From Penicillium oxalicum (lineage: Eukaryota; Ascomycota; Eurotiomycetes; Eurotiales; Aspergillaceae), in assembly GCF_001723175.1 (NCBI RefSeq), contig NC_064655.1:310001-374000 (forward strand): a stretch of 64,000 nt of DNA, written 5' to 3'. Of the stretch, positions 53,860-64,000 are shown piece by piece (positions within the stretch are counted from its first letter, which is position 1; each line of letters begins with the position of its first letter). The notes under the pieces were generated by a model. That model was not told the origin of the DNA and did no database searches. It saw nothing but the letters and a program-made list of their open reading frames with translations. Both the position numbers and the translations under genes were made by a program.

Positions 53860-56800
53860 TCTTCTAGTCCCTTCTAGAGCAGGACTAGGCCGATCGCCTA
53901 TTTAGAAGTATCGGTCTCGATAGTAAATAGCTACGTAAGATCCGGTTATAAGAGAACGGGGGCTTCCGATAACTTCTTCTTTAGCTTTCGGAAGGTAGCC
54001 TCACAAGCTATATTCCACCGGACAGGGCGGAACTTAAGCTTCCGGAGCTTAGCGTCCGATTCTTTTAGGAGTTTATACAGGGATACGTATATCTCCGCGA
54101 ACCTGTAGATAAACCGCTAATAGTATATCGCGAGGCCGAGGAACTATCGTAGCTCGTACACGTTCTAAGGTTATAGCTACGTGCGGATAATATCGATCTT
54201 AGCCAGTATTAGCCGTACGCTCCCGTTCCCGACGATATATCCGCAGAATTCTAGTTCGTTAGTTATAATCTCGCACTTCCCTAGTTAGACAATCAGTTAT
54301 TCCCTCTCGAGGATCTCGAGTACCTTTTCAAGATACTCGTAATACTCTTCTATACTATCCGAGAAGATAAGGATATCGTCGAGGTACACAACTACGAACT
54401 TATTAAGGTAGGACTAAAAGGCCTCGTTTATAACCGTCTAGAAGGTTACGGGGGCGTTATAAAGACTAAAGGGCATCGTAAGCTACTTATATTTTCCCTA
54501 GATAGTATTAAAGGCAGTTTTAGGCACTACGCGGTTAGTTAGGCGTACTTACTAGAATCTAGACGCGAGATCGATCTTCGTTAGGACCCGTACGCTCCTG
54601 ATTTAGTCGAGAAGGTCTTAGATCTAGGGTAACGGATACCCGTTCTTCTTAGTTAGGTTATTCAGGGCACAGTAATCGATATATATCCTCTACTTACTAT
54701 TAGACTTAGGGGCGAACAGGACTAGAAACCCCTAGGGACTAGCTAAAGAGCGGATTAGTCCCTTCTTCAAGAGGAGATCGACTTAGCGTATCTATTCATC
54801 TAGTTTCTCTTTAGAGAGAGAATAGGTATAGATATTCACAGGCTTCGCGTCGCTAGTATTAATATTATACTAGATCTCCCTTTCCGAAGGCAAGATATTA
54901 GGGAGTTCGTCGCGGATAATCTTCCTATATTTCCCTATAAGGGTCCGGATCCGGGGGTCCGGGTATAAGATAGGAGCCTCTAGAGGAGAGGAGTTATCTC
55001 GAGAAGCCCTAATAGAGATTATAAGGGTGCCCTCATCTTTCTTGCGTATTTACTTACGTATCTATTTAGACGATATCAGGAAGATACCCGCTTCTTCGAG
55101 TTCGTAATTAGGTCGAGCCTCGCAAGGTTCGATAAGGTATATTCGCTAGTAATCACGGATAGTTAGCCAAGAGCTAACCTAATTAATAGTCGGGTTCTGT
55201 TACTTTAGAAAGTCCCGACTAAGGACGATCTTAAGGTCGGGTATATCTAGGATCTAGGCCTTTACGCTTCCGGTCTATATCCCTATTTTTTAGCAGGACG
55301 CGAGCGCGTCCTTCTATATATAGGGACCGCCTATCGGGTAGCCTTACCTAGAGGGCGTCCGGAGGCTTCTTTAGGCGAACAGATCCTCTTAGTAATATTA
55401 TAGCTCGAGAGGAGACGAACGTATAGGAGGAACCAGAGTCTAAGAGGGCACGTATTAGCACTTCCTAAGGGCTAACTCAGGCCTAATAGAGCAGGAGACC
55501 CGCTTAGATAGCGAGCAGGAAGGCTTCGTGTATATTAGGTTCGAGGAGGTTAGGTCCTAGAAGCAAGAGCACGCAAGAGGCGGCTCGGAGCCAGCTAGCA
55601 AAGGCCTCTAATTCGTCTAGCCGCTTATATTTTTTTGCTATAAAGGGACTCCCTTAGGGCAGTCTCTCTTGATATAACCTAGCTTCCCGTATACATAGCA
55701 TTTCACAGGGCCCGTCCACGTACCTTCTCTCGCGGGGCCGTGCTCGAGCTATCGCGACCGCTAGCTATAGCGTTTATCCGGAAATCGCTATTAGCGTCTC
55801 TAGCCTTAGAGGGGGAGTAGTTTCCGATCTAACCGGAGATCATTTCTCCCCTCTTATACTAGATAAAGCGGTCGATCACGGCTCGGAGAGTAGTTAGGTA
55901 TTCGCGATCCTTAGCCTACTTCTTCTAGAGGGTAGCTTTCGCACTCTTTCGGAGGTATTAGATAACGACTTCTTCTAGAAGAGGTACCTTAGTATTAATA
56001 GCTACTTACTACAGATTCATAGCGTATTTAGCGAAAGTAAGGGATCCTTAACATATATTAGCGAAGCGATCCTAGCGCTTTTCAGGGCTAAGGTATTCGG
56101 AAAATTCCTGAAGGATCTAGGCGCGATAACCTTCCTAGGTCTTAATCGGTTCCGCGTACTAGTTAACGATCTGTTAGCGATAGGTATTCTATACCTTCTT
56201 AGCTCGCCCGGTCAGGAACCCTTAGGCGTAGATAATTTTGTCGGTGTCCGGAATTCCTGCGCCTACAGGTACGAGACCTCATAGAAGAACCTTTCGTAAT
56301 CGCGCAGGTATACGCGAGTAGCGTCTTAGGCGATCGTTCCCGAGTAGGGACGGATACTAGGCACCTTTTTTATCAAGACCTTACAGATCTCTAGGAGATT
56401 TAAGCTAACTACCGGAGACGGAGAAGAGCTAGTTTAGTCGGTCTCCTCCGGGGTAGTAGCGGGCGCCGCCCAGGAGGAAGAGGAGGTATTCGACTACGCC
56501 TAGGTACCGTTCTGTTATAGGTAGATACTAGAGGCGGTAGTCTTAATATCCTACACGGCCTTAGCGTAGTCGTCCGGGATATAGTTTCGAAGCTATATTC
56601 GGTAGGCTTTAGCCACGATTAGAGGCAAGAAGGAGAGGGCCTAGTCGGTTTTAGGAGTATTTAGGCGTTCCTCTCGCGGGAGAGGGTCCGCGGAGGTAGG
56701 TCCGTAAGTCGAAGTAGTATCTATTAGAAATAGGAAGGATCAAGGAGAATATAGGGAGTATCGTGAATAGTAGCCTCTTATACCTATAGGGGTTTCCCCT

Positions 56801-57300
56801 TTCTTATAGTTTATTCCTAGGTATAAGGGTCCGTAAGGAGCCATATAGGGGTATCCGGACTCTTCTGAGAAGGTAGTAAGGGTCTACTAGTAACCGAGGT
56901 CCTCGGGTATTATAGCGGATCGGTAACGTAGGAGGAGAGGCGGGGCCGTAAGGGCTATATCGGGGGTAAACGCCCTCCTCCCCCGGGACCGTTTTTCGAG
57001 GGTTCACGAGGTCCCCCCTAAGCCAGTCCCTTATCATCTTCGTTCGTGAGTCCTTTAGATGAGGGTTACCTTCCTTCTCCACGAGTGCTTTTTTTGTAAG
57101 GATCAGGGAGGGAGGGAGAAGTATATAGGGCTTCGCGCTTCCTTTCGGAAGGGGTCCCCCCTCCGGGGAGGGCCGTAGAAGGCGCCTCCTTTTAAGGGTT
57201 TGCTACCAGATATGATTCGAAGAGTAAAGAAAGGTTTTTCTTTAGAGTATATCTACAGTATCTCTTAAATATCAGGTCTGTAAGGACAGTCACGGGGCTA
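53860..57300 (-). mobile_element. Ty3/gypsy LTR retrotransposon, RIP-mutated and 3'-truncated
   Basis: On the minus strand the order is gag-like sequence (57.1 to 55.6 kb), a zinc knuckle (about 55700-55657), an aspartic protease (LLDSGSS near 55430), reverse transcriptase (KNGYPLP, MPFSLYNAP, YLDDILIFSDS near 54385) and the start of RNase H (near 53950). The sequence then ends abruptly near 53860 without integrase. All frames are riddled with TAG. CA and TG are strongly depleted and TA enriched (54301-54360: 7 TA, 1 CA, 0 TG) while CpG remains: the classic CpA-to-TpA signature of repeat-induced point mutation. The zinc knuckle reads CYVYGKLGYIKRDC, with Cys and His turned to Tyr. A possible 5' LTR start (TGTCCTTACAG) and primer-binding-like TGGTAGCAAACCC lie at about 57290 and 57210. 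Confidence 0.85.
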
Positions 57301-57321
57301 TACGGGGCCGAACGGGGGTAC

Positions 57322-57345
57322 TCACGTGAGTCATGACTCACGTGA
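57322..57345. promoter_or_regulatory. 24-nt perfect palindrome with E-box and AP-1-type sites
   Basis: Two 12-nt arms TCACGTGAGTCA/TGACTCACGTGA meet without a spacer. Each arm overlaps an E-box (CACGTG) with a TGAGTCA/TGACTCA (Gcn4/AP-1-type bZIP) site. It lies just outside the presumed 5' end of the retrotransposon. No function shown. Confidence 0.5.
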
Positions 57346-57629
57346 CCACCCTTCCGGGATCTCATTAGCCGGGCCAGACACGAGCAGCAACAATGGGGTT
57401 GCTAGGGTCATAATCACCGGCCACAACCTAGTCGAAGAACCACGGGCCTAGAATTACATCAGTCGCCCGCTACTAATATCGAAGGTTGAAGGAAATATTG
57501 ACCAACGGTATTAAATTCGTCCGAGAAGATAACTCGTGAGTTCCTGTCGATCAAATAGGCGGTATACTTTTCGATAGCATCGATAGTACTCGATTGCAAC
57601 AGAGGTTGCGGTGTTGCTTTCCAATCAAA

Positions 57630-58249
57630 CTAATACGTTTTTATATCCCAGGCAAGCTCGTCGGTCCACAAAAAGCCCGCACGGGGAAGATAGAGGCTAA
57701 TAGGAACCTCAGGAACCAACGAATAAACCAGAAAGGAGCGGCCGCCCAGCTCTGCGATTACGGGAGAATATACGTGTATCATAGGTCGCAGCTCCCGTCG
57801 GAGCGAAGCTGGTAAGTAGTGAAGGTTGTAGTTACCACCCACCGAGGTCTCGCTAAAAGTGAAGGTGATAGCGAAGATACCGATAAGGGTAGCGGCCAGC
57901 ATAAGTCCCCGCAGAATCCACTCAGCAACTAAGCTGAAAGCTATAGTCACCTGTTCTTAGTTTCTGGGTTATTATTCTGCGACACGTGACTTCAGGAAAA
58001 GAAGGGGGAACTTGCTAGATGCTTTCGATAGTCTTCGAGCGATAACCATAACCAGGAAATTCGATAAACATTAAGGACTATCAGACAGTAAATGCCCGCC
58101 TCGATGGATAAGCCCAGGCAGATACAGATCACAAGCAGGCAATCAAATATGCCCACCGAGTTAAGTCGCCGAAGTGGTCCGGTCCGGGTTCGTGCCCCGA
58201 GGACAATGCACAAGGCAATTGTCTCACCAAGCGCCCGACTTCCGGACAT
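57630..58249 (-). CDS. Possible polytopic membrane protein, partial
   Basis: ATG 58249 opens MSGSRALGETIALCIVLGAR, and the frame runs to 57992 with a hydrophobic stretch FDCLLVICICLGLSIEAGIY. A second frame (57950-57630) reads TIAFSLVAEWILRGLMLAAT, LIGIFAITFTF and ends TY. The two are out of frame by two bases and could be joined by an intron ending AACAG at about 57954; no good donor was found. At least three membrane spans. No named family. Confidence 0.35.
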
Positions 58250-59238
58250 TACATTGATTAGTTCTTAGTCGTGCATAGATATATCCCCTAAATGTCTCTG
58301 GGAATAATACATCCCAGCCGAAAGAATAACCGCATTCAAGGTGCCGACTGAACCGCCTAAGTAAACAGGATGACTTGTATAAAACAGGGCCCACACGAAA
58401 AAAGAGTGAGCTCCGTCAACGGCCCACTCCAAGATCCATAATCAGTCATCTAGCACGGACTCAAATACCGCGGGTCAGTGCCTATAGAACAAGGACAAGT
58501 GTTAGGAGGGAGACTTATCTGTAACGCTTACCGGTCGCTAAAAGATAGGACAGTAGTAGAAAAGTCTCAACAAAAAGCTAGCCTCTGTCGCGAAATACTT
58601 CAAGAATTCCATGCACCTCAACGGTGTTCTCTGTGTAGCGAACACTTACGGGTACCAACGAGCTCAGGATAGCCCAGGTAGCCACCGCTAGCAAAAGCAT
58701 AGAATATATCCAATGCCAAAGAAACTTAGAAGCTATTCTTGCACCTAAGGTGTAGACGCGATTATGCGAGAAATAAGAATAAGAAAGGAGCCCAGGATAA
58801 TATGCTTTGACTTCATTTAAAGTATTCTATATTATGGTCGTGATTTTGAGTACTCATCAATCCTATAATAGATAACCCTATATCTAGTCACCGTATTCTT
58901 AGCGTCGTGGACCTCACAATGCTCATAAAGTCGTGCGTGGGAGAGCCAATTAGAAAAATTCCGGTGGTTTTCTAATCTAATTAAGAACTTGATAATACTG
59001 TACAAACGGATTCCCTTGAGTTCCGAGGTATCCTATAGATAAGTCGCCAAAATAGGGCTGAATCTCCGAAGGGGGGAACCGTGCCATCAAGTGCCGCTAA
59101 GCTAAACGAAGTTTAAGGTGCACAGAGATTTCTCCTTCATCCGAGTCACTCTGCAGGGGCATCGTCTACCCCTGGACGAGCACCGAATCAAATCAGCCGG
59201 ATGTCTAATTCCATTTCAGGTTAATTTCATATCAATCT
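58250..59238. other. Stretch without a recognised gene
   Basis: Possibly further parts of a decayed membrane protein, but I see no exon I can support. Confidence 0.35.
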
Positions 59239-59514
59239 CTACTCTAACCTAGTGATTGGCTGCACGGTAACCTCAGGGTGTCGGGGGCAAATGTCCGGAA
59301 TCCACTTAGCCTGCACTTGGAGTGAACTCTGACAGTCGGATTTTGAATGAATGTACAGTGTGATCAATAACTCGGTTAAGTTGATCCCTGCTTTGAACAG
59401 TAAATAGAGGATAGGAGAAAAGATGTTGAACTCTCTATTTAGGAAATCGGGGCGCCTATGTGGGCCTAGGTCAGAATACCTCAAGTCTGGCTGTGTGCGA
59501 TTACAAAGTGCCAT
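59239..59514 (-). CDS. Hypothetical ORF, 91 codons, one membrane-like segment
   Basis: ATG 59514 opens MALCNRTQPDLRYSDLGPHR; a hydrophobic stretch (FSPILYLLFKAGINLTELLI) follows; stop at 59239. It may be an exon of the same membrane gene as 57630-58249, or spurious. Confidence 0.25.
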   Translation of the reverse strand: MALCNRTQPDLRYSDLGPHRRPDFLNREFNIFSPILYLLFKAGINLTELLITLYIHSKSDCQSSLQVQAKWIPDICPRHPEVTVQPITRLE

Positions 59515-61214
59515 TTGGGAGATGCCAGCATATGTATTATTATATTTACAGGATGTAATTTACACCATTTACACCATGCACAACATTCGGGTGCAGGTAG
59601 GGAACCGTACCTATGATGGCGTTTAGTTATCCCGTCCACCTTTCAAGCGGACAGTCAGGTAGAAGCTCCGCTGATCTGAACTTATATCACTTTCCGACCG
59701 AAAATTGCCATTGGCTGTGATGCATAGACTGCCATTATTGACCATAATTTCGAATGTGATTAGAGTACGAATGCACGGGCATACTCTTTAAAGTAACCGA
59801 CTTGGCCGAAATCAAGCCTGCCAATGTAGACAGGTAAGCTTTCTACCGCCCCGATACATTTAGTATTATCCTGTGTATATTGATAGTGTCAGATCAATGG
59901 TGCCTTGCAATTGAGTCCGCGCTCTGCATACCATCGAGCTGATTACAGTATTCGACAATACATGTGTGGGAAATGGCTTAATAGGTAGTACCCACAGGAA
60001 TTACCCGGAAATCTGCAATCGGGAACTTCACCTTATCTGGTTTTACCTCCGGGTAGCCGCCCTTCATATCGCCCACCGAGATCGTGTCACCCTCATTCAA
60101 AGAGAACCGCCATTTACGGTAATATCAGGGACGGGCCTTGCCGCTAAAAAGTAAGTCACATTTAGTTCATGATCGGTTAAAATCCATGCCCCTTACACTC
60201 CTGAGATCACAATTTCATTCTCACTAGAAAGTGAATCAGGCGGCAATGAATTTGATCCCTGTAGAATAAAGTCCCTGCATGGGAAGTTTCTCCCGGTGAG
60301 TTAGAGGTAAACTGTATGGTGTAGAACAGCATAATTCACCTTCCAATATTGACATCAAATGTATAGCAGTGAGGTGGCCCTGTCGGGAGTAGACGGTAGC
60401 ACACTTGCATTGCTACCTAGTACCTACATAAGTCCCACAGAAGGTGCAATGTAGTATGGTTCCAGACTGGCGATGGGTTGTAAGAATACGATAAGGCAAA
60501 GCAAAATGGGTATCGTCTTGGAGGCGGGGCAGTATAGAGTGCCCACTAGGAGGTACTTTGGTAGTATTTGCTCACAGGGCTTGATATGTAGTTGCATAAA
60601 GGATATTCCCTCACTTACGGGTCCCTACGGCGATGTATGTGCTAGTTTGGTTTACTTTCGAATCAGGCGTTAAATCATCCCTGCCCTACACGAAGCGGTC
60701 TGGGACCTGAAGAGCTAGCGCGAGTCTCCCGATTGAGCAAAAGTCTGGTTGGTACTTTACTATCTGTGGTGTAGTCAATACTCAAAGCAAGTGAGTGGTT
60801 CCCTCTCACTCTATAGCACTAGATGGCATGAGTTTATTCGCCGAAAATGAAGGCCGAAAATTGCACAGACGAGGTATGCTCGCTCCGGGTATGTTCTACA
60901 TCAATGATCTGGCAAGGGTAAACAATTACCGGGCCAGTGCCTCCTCTGTTTAGCGTGAGGTATGGTCGTATCAATGCTATCCTCTAGCAGGCTCGCTTGT
61001 CAGAACTGCGCTAACGACTAGGTAGATTGTGTGATCCCATGTTTCTAATTCCACTTTTGGTCAAATAATCTGGGAAAACGGCCTTTCGGGGAAAGATAGC
61101 CCAGGTAGATCTGTGAAAACTAGGTTGTACATAAATACACAGAGAGCCCGGAATCTTAGTGCACAGGCCAGTGACAAAAAAGAGGATTCGAGGCCTACTG
61201 ACCTGGCACTTGAC
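59515..61214. other. Intergenic stretch, upstream of the glucanase gene
   Basis: Frames at 59966-60154 and 60473-60673 show no family resemblance. The right end is the presumed promoter of the GH71 gene. Confidence 0.4.
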
Positions 61215-64000
61215 GTGAAGGGCTTGTTTGTTTCAATTTTGATAGCCATATGGCTCGGTACCTACCATGTGCAGGCCGCAGCTGTCTTTGCACATTTCAT
61301 GGTAAGGAATTGAAAATCATCTCACATTAATTTTTTTTCTCGTTGCTGACCTTTACATACTCGTCAAGGTGACGAACAGTCAGAATTTCACGACCTATGA
61401 CTGGGAAGCCAACATGGTCAATGCCCAGCAAGCTCACATTGATGCCTTTGCCCTGAATATGGCGTACGCGGACTCCACAAATGAACCTTCCCTAGTGCAT
61501 GCTTTTGAGGCGGCCGGCGTGGTGGGCTTCCAACTCTTCTTTTCATTTGGCTATGCAGGAAATGGCCCCTGGCCGAAGAGCGCCGTCATTGACCTCCTGA
61601 ACCAGTATGGAGCAAATGAGCATTACTATCGATACAAGGGGAAGCCTTTTGTGTCGACCTTCGAAGGGCCTGGCAGTGCTTCGGATTGGATCGATATCAA
61701 GGAGCAGACTGGGTGTTACTTTGTTCCTGACTGGTCCTCTGTCGGTGCCAAGGCGGCACTCGAGGCTTCTCCAGGGGTTCCCGACGGCCTCTTCTCTTGG
61801 GCGGCGTGGCCGTGGGGACCGAATGATATGGATACCTACGTGGACGCTTCTTACATGCAGTATCTGAATGGGAAACCGTACATGATGCCTGTCTCGCCCT
61901 GGTTTTACACTGCTCTCCCGGGATATAAGAAGAATTGGCTCTGGAATGGTGATCGTTTGTGGTTCGACCGCTGGCAGCAAGTGATGTATCTCCAGCCTGA
62001 GTGGGTGGAGATCATCTCATGGAATGATTATGGCGAGTCCCACTACATCGGGCCATTGTTCGACAACGCCTACGCCGCTTTCGACATCGGCGAGGCTCCG
62101 TACAACTACGCTGCCGGATATCTGCACGATGGTTGGCGGGCATTTCTGCCTTACCTGATTGATCTTTACAAGACAGGCACGGCCACAATCACCCGGGAAG
62201 GCGTGCAGGTTTGGAACCGCGGAGCTCCCGCTGCAGCTTGCACCAACAATGGGACCACTGGTAATACCGTGAGCCAGTTCCAGATCGAGTTCCCCCCGGT
62301 CGAGATTCTCCAGGACAGAGTCTTTTACTCCGCCCTCTTGAGGTCTCCGGCTGAAGTCACAGTCAGCATCGGCGGGGTGGTCCAGCAGGGGAGTTGGTCC
62401 AATGCTCCAGACGGGGGGATTGGTATTTATCAAGGCAGTGTCCCCTTCCACGGGAGGACTGGTCAGGTCACTGTGACGATCTCGCGCAATGGTGCTGTGG
62501 TCATATCTACGGACGGGATCTCCGTCGATCCCACGAATTGTCTGTTAGGTATCCAGAACTGGAATGCCTGGACTCTTGCCTCGTTCACGGACGACCCCAT
62601 CTCCGCCACTCCGGAGTTGAACATCGGGGAGCAAGTCTGCGTCAACGGAACCGGACCAATGAACTTTGCCAGTCTCTGCGGATTCAGCTGCTCTTATGGG
62701 TATTGCCCAGTGGGGGCGTGTGTCTGCACCGCCATGGGCAAACAGAGAGCCTTGCCCAAGGCTACCGGAATCAAGGGCTATCCTTTGGCCGGCGAAGACG
62801 CGAGCTACAGTGGCCTGTGTGATTTCAACTGCAATTACGGTCATTGTGACCCCGCGGCATGCGGTACCAGTGAGGTTCCGTTGACGATCCCCACGGTCTC
62901 GGACTTCTCACCTCCAGCGTGTATCAGTGGGACGGGCGAGGGGAATCTGGCAGGTCTCTGTGCTTTCAGTTGTGGGTTTGGCTTTTGTCCGATCAACGCC
63001 TGTACCTGCACGGGCCAGGGCGCCCTGGTGCTGCCCCCTCCCAGCCAGAATGTGAGCGGCTATGCAGGCACGGGGCTGGATGCCCGGGTGTATGGGCCTC
63101 TCTGTGACTTCACCTGCAGCCATGGCTATTGTCCGGAAGGGGCCTGCGCCACCAATCCATACGGCAGTCCTGATGGCGCCTCTCCGGGCCAGGTAGGTAT
63201 CAAACCACTTCCCTGCACCTCCCTCACCCCGACGGCCACGTTTACCCTCTCGGCCCAGTGCACCGACGGGGTCCTCCTTCTTCCCTCGAGTGGACCGGAC
63301 GCTTCCAGCAACAATATTCCAGCCGGCTCCCCCGCGGTGTGCCACGAGGTGTGTGACTTCTTCCGGCTTCTGACGGGCACCTGTTGTGGACAAGGGGAAA
63401 ACTTCACCAACCCGGTGGAGATTCCACCCGGAGTCGTGATTCCGCTGGGAATTCCACTTTACCCTGGCTATCAGCCGAATATTCCCATTGTGATTCCCGT
63501 GCCCGGGGGCTATGACCCCGACGGGGTGTTTGGAAATCCGTCGCCCAGCTCCTCCACGACCAGCACTGCCGTGGCTCCCCTGTTCACGACAGCCTTCACC
63601 ACCACGTACACCACGCAGTCTACATTTCCGGTCACCCAGACCGGCCAAGATGGTCAACTAGTCACCACCACGATCATCACGCCGATCGTCACCACCGCCA
63701 CCGTGATCACCACCTCCTCCTCTGCCGCTGTCGGTTCCCATGTGACTGGTAGTCATGAGAGTCGGACCCCCCGCAAAACATGCCGGTCCATCGGGCCAGG
63801 AATTTCCCTGACCACATTCCTGCCTCACGTGCCGTTACCGTCCGCGATCACCCTGCCGGCCGGCATGTGCTTGCCAGGCGTGATCCCACTGAAGATTCCT
63901 CCGCACCCCCTCCCTAATACAGATCCCCCGTGCTATAAAAAGGACTGTTCGCCCTGTGGGAACGGTGCATGCGCGGGGGATCGGTCATCTTCTGGCTCCG
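61215..64000 (+). CDS. GH71 alpha-1,3-glucanase (mutanase), secreted, 3' end outside window
   Basis: Exon 1 ends at 61301 (signal peptide LFVSILIAIWLGTYHVQA, then AAVFAHFM); a 67-nt intron (GTAAGG to GTCAAG) leads to exon 2 at 61369, VTNSQNFTTYDWEANMVNAQ. The catalytic domain (about 61290-62170) has the family hallmarks AHIDAFALNMAY, FSFGYAG and SWNDYGESHYIGP. GH71 enzymes cut alpha-1,3-glucan of the fungal cell wall or prey. From 62630 on are four Cys motifs of the type LCxFxCxxGxCPxxAC (62673, 62814, 62956, 63097), arranged as two tandem modules that may bind glycans, then a Ser/Thr/Pro-rich region. A 66-nt intron-like stretch (GTAGGT at 63193 to CCCAG) keeps frame either way. No ATG is in frame before the signal peptide; the expected start reads GTG (61215-61217), so the start is lost or in an unseen upstream exon. 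The frame is open to the window end. Confidence 0.88.

Noticed and set aside
58170..58220. GGGTTCG-containing stretch resembling a tRNA T-arm
   Set aside because: No A-box or cloverleaf; it lies within a coding-like minus-strand frame.
62908..63657. Long minus-strand ORF of 249 codons
   Set aside because: It is antisense to the clear GH71 Cys-rich C-terminus; GC-rich coding DNA often leaves the opposite frame open.
1..64000. Starship giant transposon, CRISPR array, rRNA genes, biosynthetic cluster
   Set aside because: No DUF3435 tyrosine recombinase, no regularly spaced repeats, no rRNA-like sequence and no PKS, NRPS or terpene enzyme was seen.

Overview
The window is filamentous-ascomycete DNA. 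Spliced genes carry short introns (about 49-70 nt) with GTAAGT-like donors and CTAAC/CTAAT branch sites. The gene families (NACHT fragment, BTB/POZ, SRPK-like kinase, F-box, aminoglycoside-phosphotransferase-like, GH71 mutanase, Fot1/Pogo transposon) and a CpA-to-TpA mutation signature fit an Aspergillus/Penicillium-type (Eurotiales) genome. Gene density is low, broken genes are common and repeats are frequent, so I read it as an accessory, possibly subtelomeric, region. The genus is an inference.

Layout. 1-1400 (-): a NACHT NTPase fragment running off the left edge and a BTB/POZ relic. 2152-2350: LTR-like repeat copy A. 2551-4238 (+): a four-exon, apparently intact gene of unknown function. 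4985-8560: copy A of a duplicated block (three-finger C2H2 gene, possible YDR124W-like helical domain, two unnamed domains), all decayed. 8690-9355 (-): first gene with a HEPN-type RxxxxH motif. 10.5-18.5 kb: sparse, with a small MADS-like gene, decayed Ser/Thr-rich reading frames, a 228-codon ORF and a broken secreted protein. 18523-18978 (-): second gene with a HEPN-type motif. 19.2-23.6 kb: a nonsense-bearing small gene, a broken F-box/LRR-like gene, an inverted repeat and an intact two-exon coiled-coil gene. 24334-26010 (+): SRPK-like kinase with one frameshift. 28223-30099: a Fot1/Pogo element with perfect TIRs and a transposase holding two nonsense codons. 31094-32610 (-): a clean two-exon gene of unknown function, followed by two near-identical 33-34 nt hairpins. 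34250-38640: copy B of the duplicated block, inverted relative to copy A. 38.9-42.0 kb: three small genes. 42245-42440: LTR-like repeat copy B. 43878-45158 (+): intact BTB protein with a 14-unit, 18-bp repeat. 46.2-48.2 kb (-): a frameshifted conserved gene and an APH-like kinase with one nonsense codon. 51124-52584 (-): intact chromodomain plus Myb-like protein. 53860-57300 (-): a Ty3/gypsy element saturated with CpA-to-TpA changes. 57.6-59.5 kb: membrane-protein-like fragments. 61215-64000 (+): a secreted GH71 alpha-1,3-glucanase with Cys-rich C-terminal modules, continuing past the right edge.

How it fits together. There is no operon-like pathway. The common theme is a reservoir of self/non-self and signalling parts (NACHT, two possible HEPN proteins, F-box, BTB, kinase, chromodomain) among transposons and RIP-type decay. 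The most interesting points are the two RxxxxH genes, the inverted duplicated block whose two C2H2 copies have lost opposite splice sites of the same intron, the paired hairpins and the orphan spliced genes that stay intact in this decayed neighbourhood.
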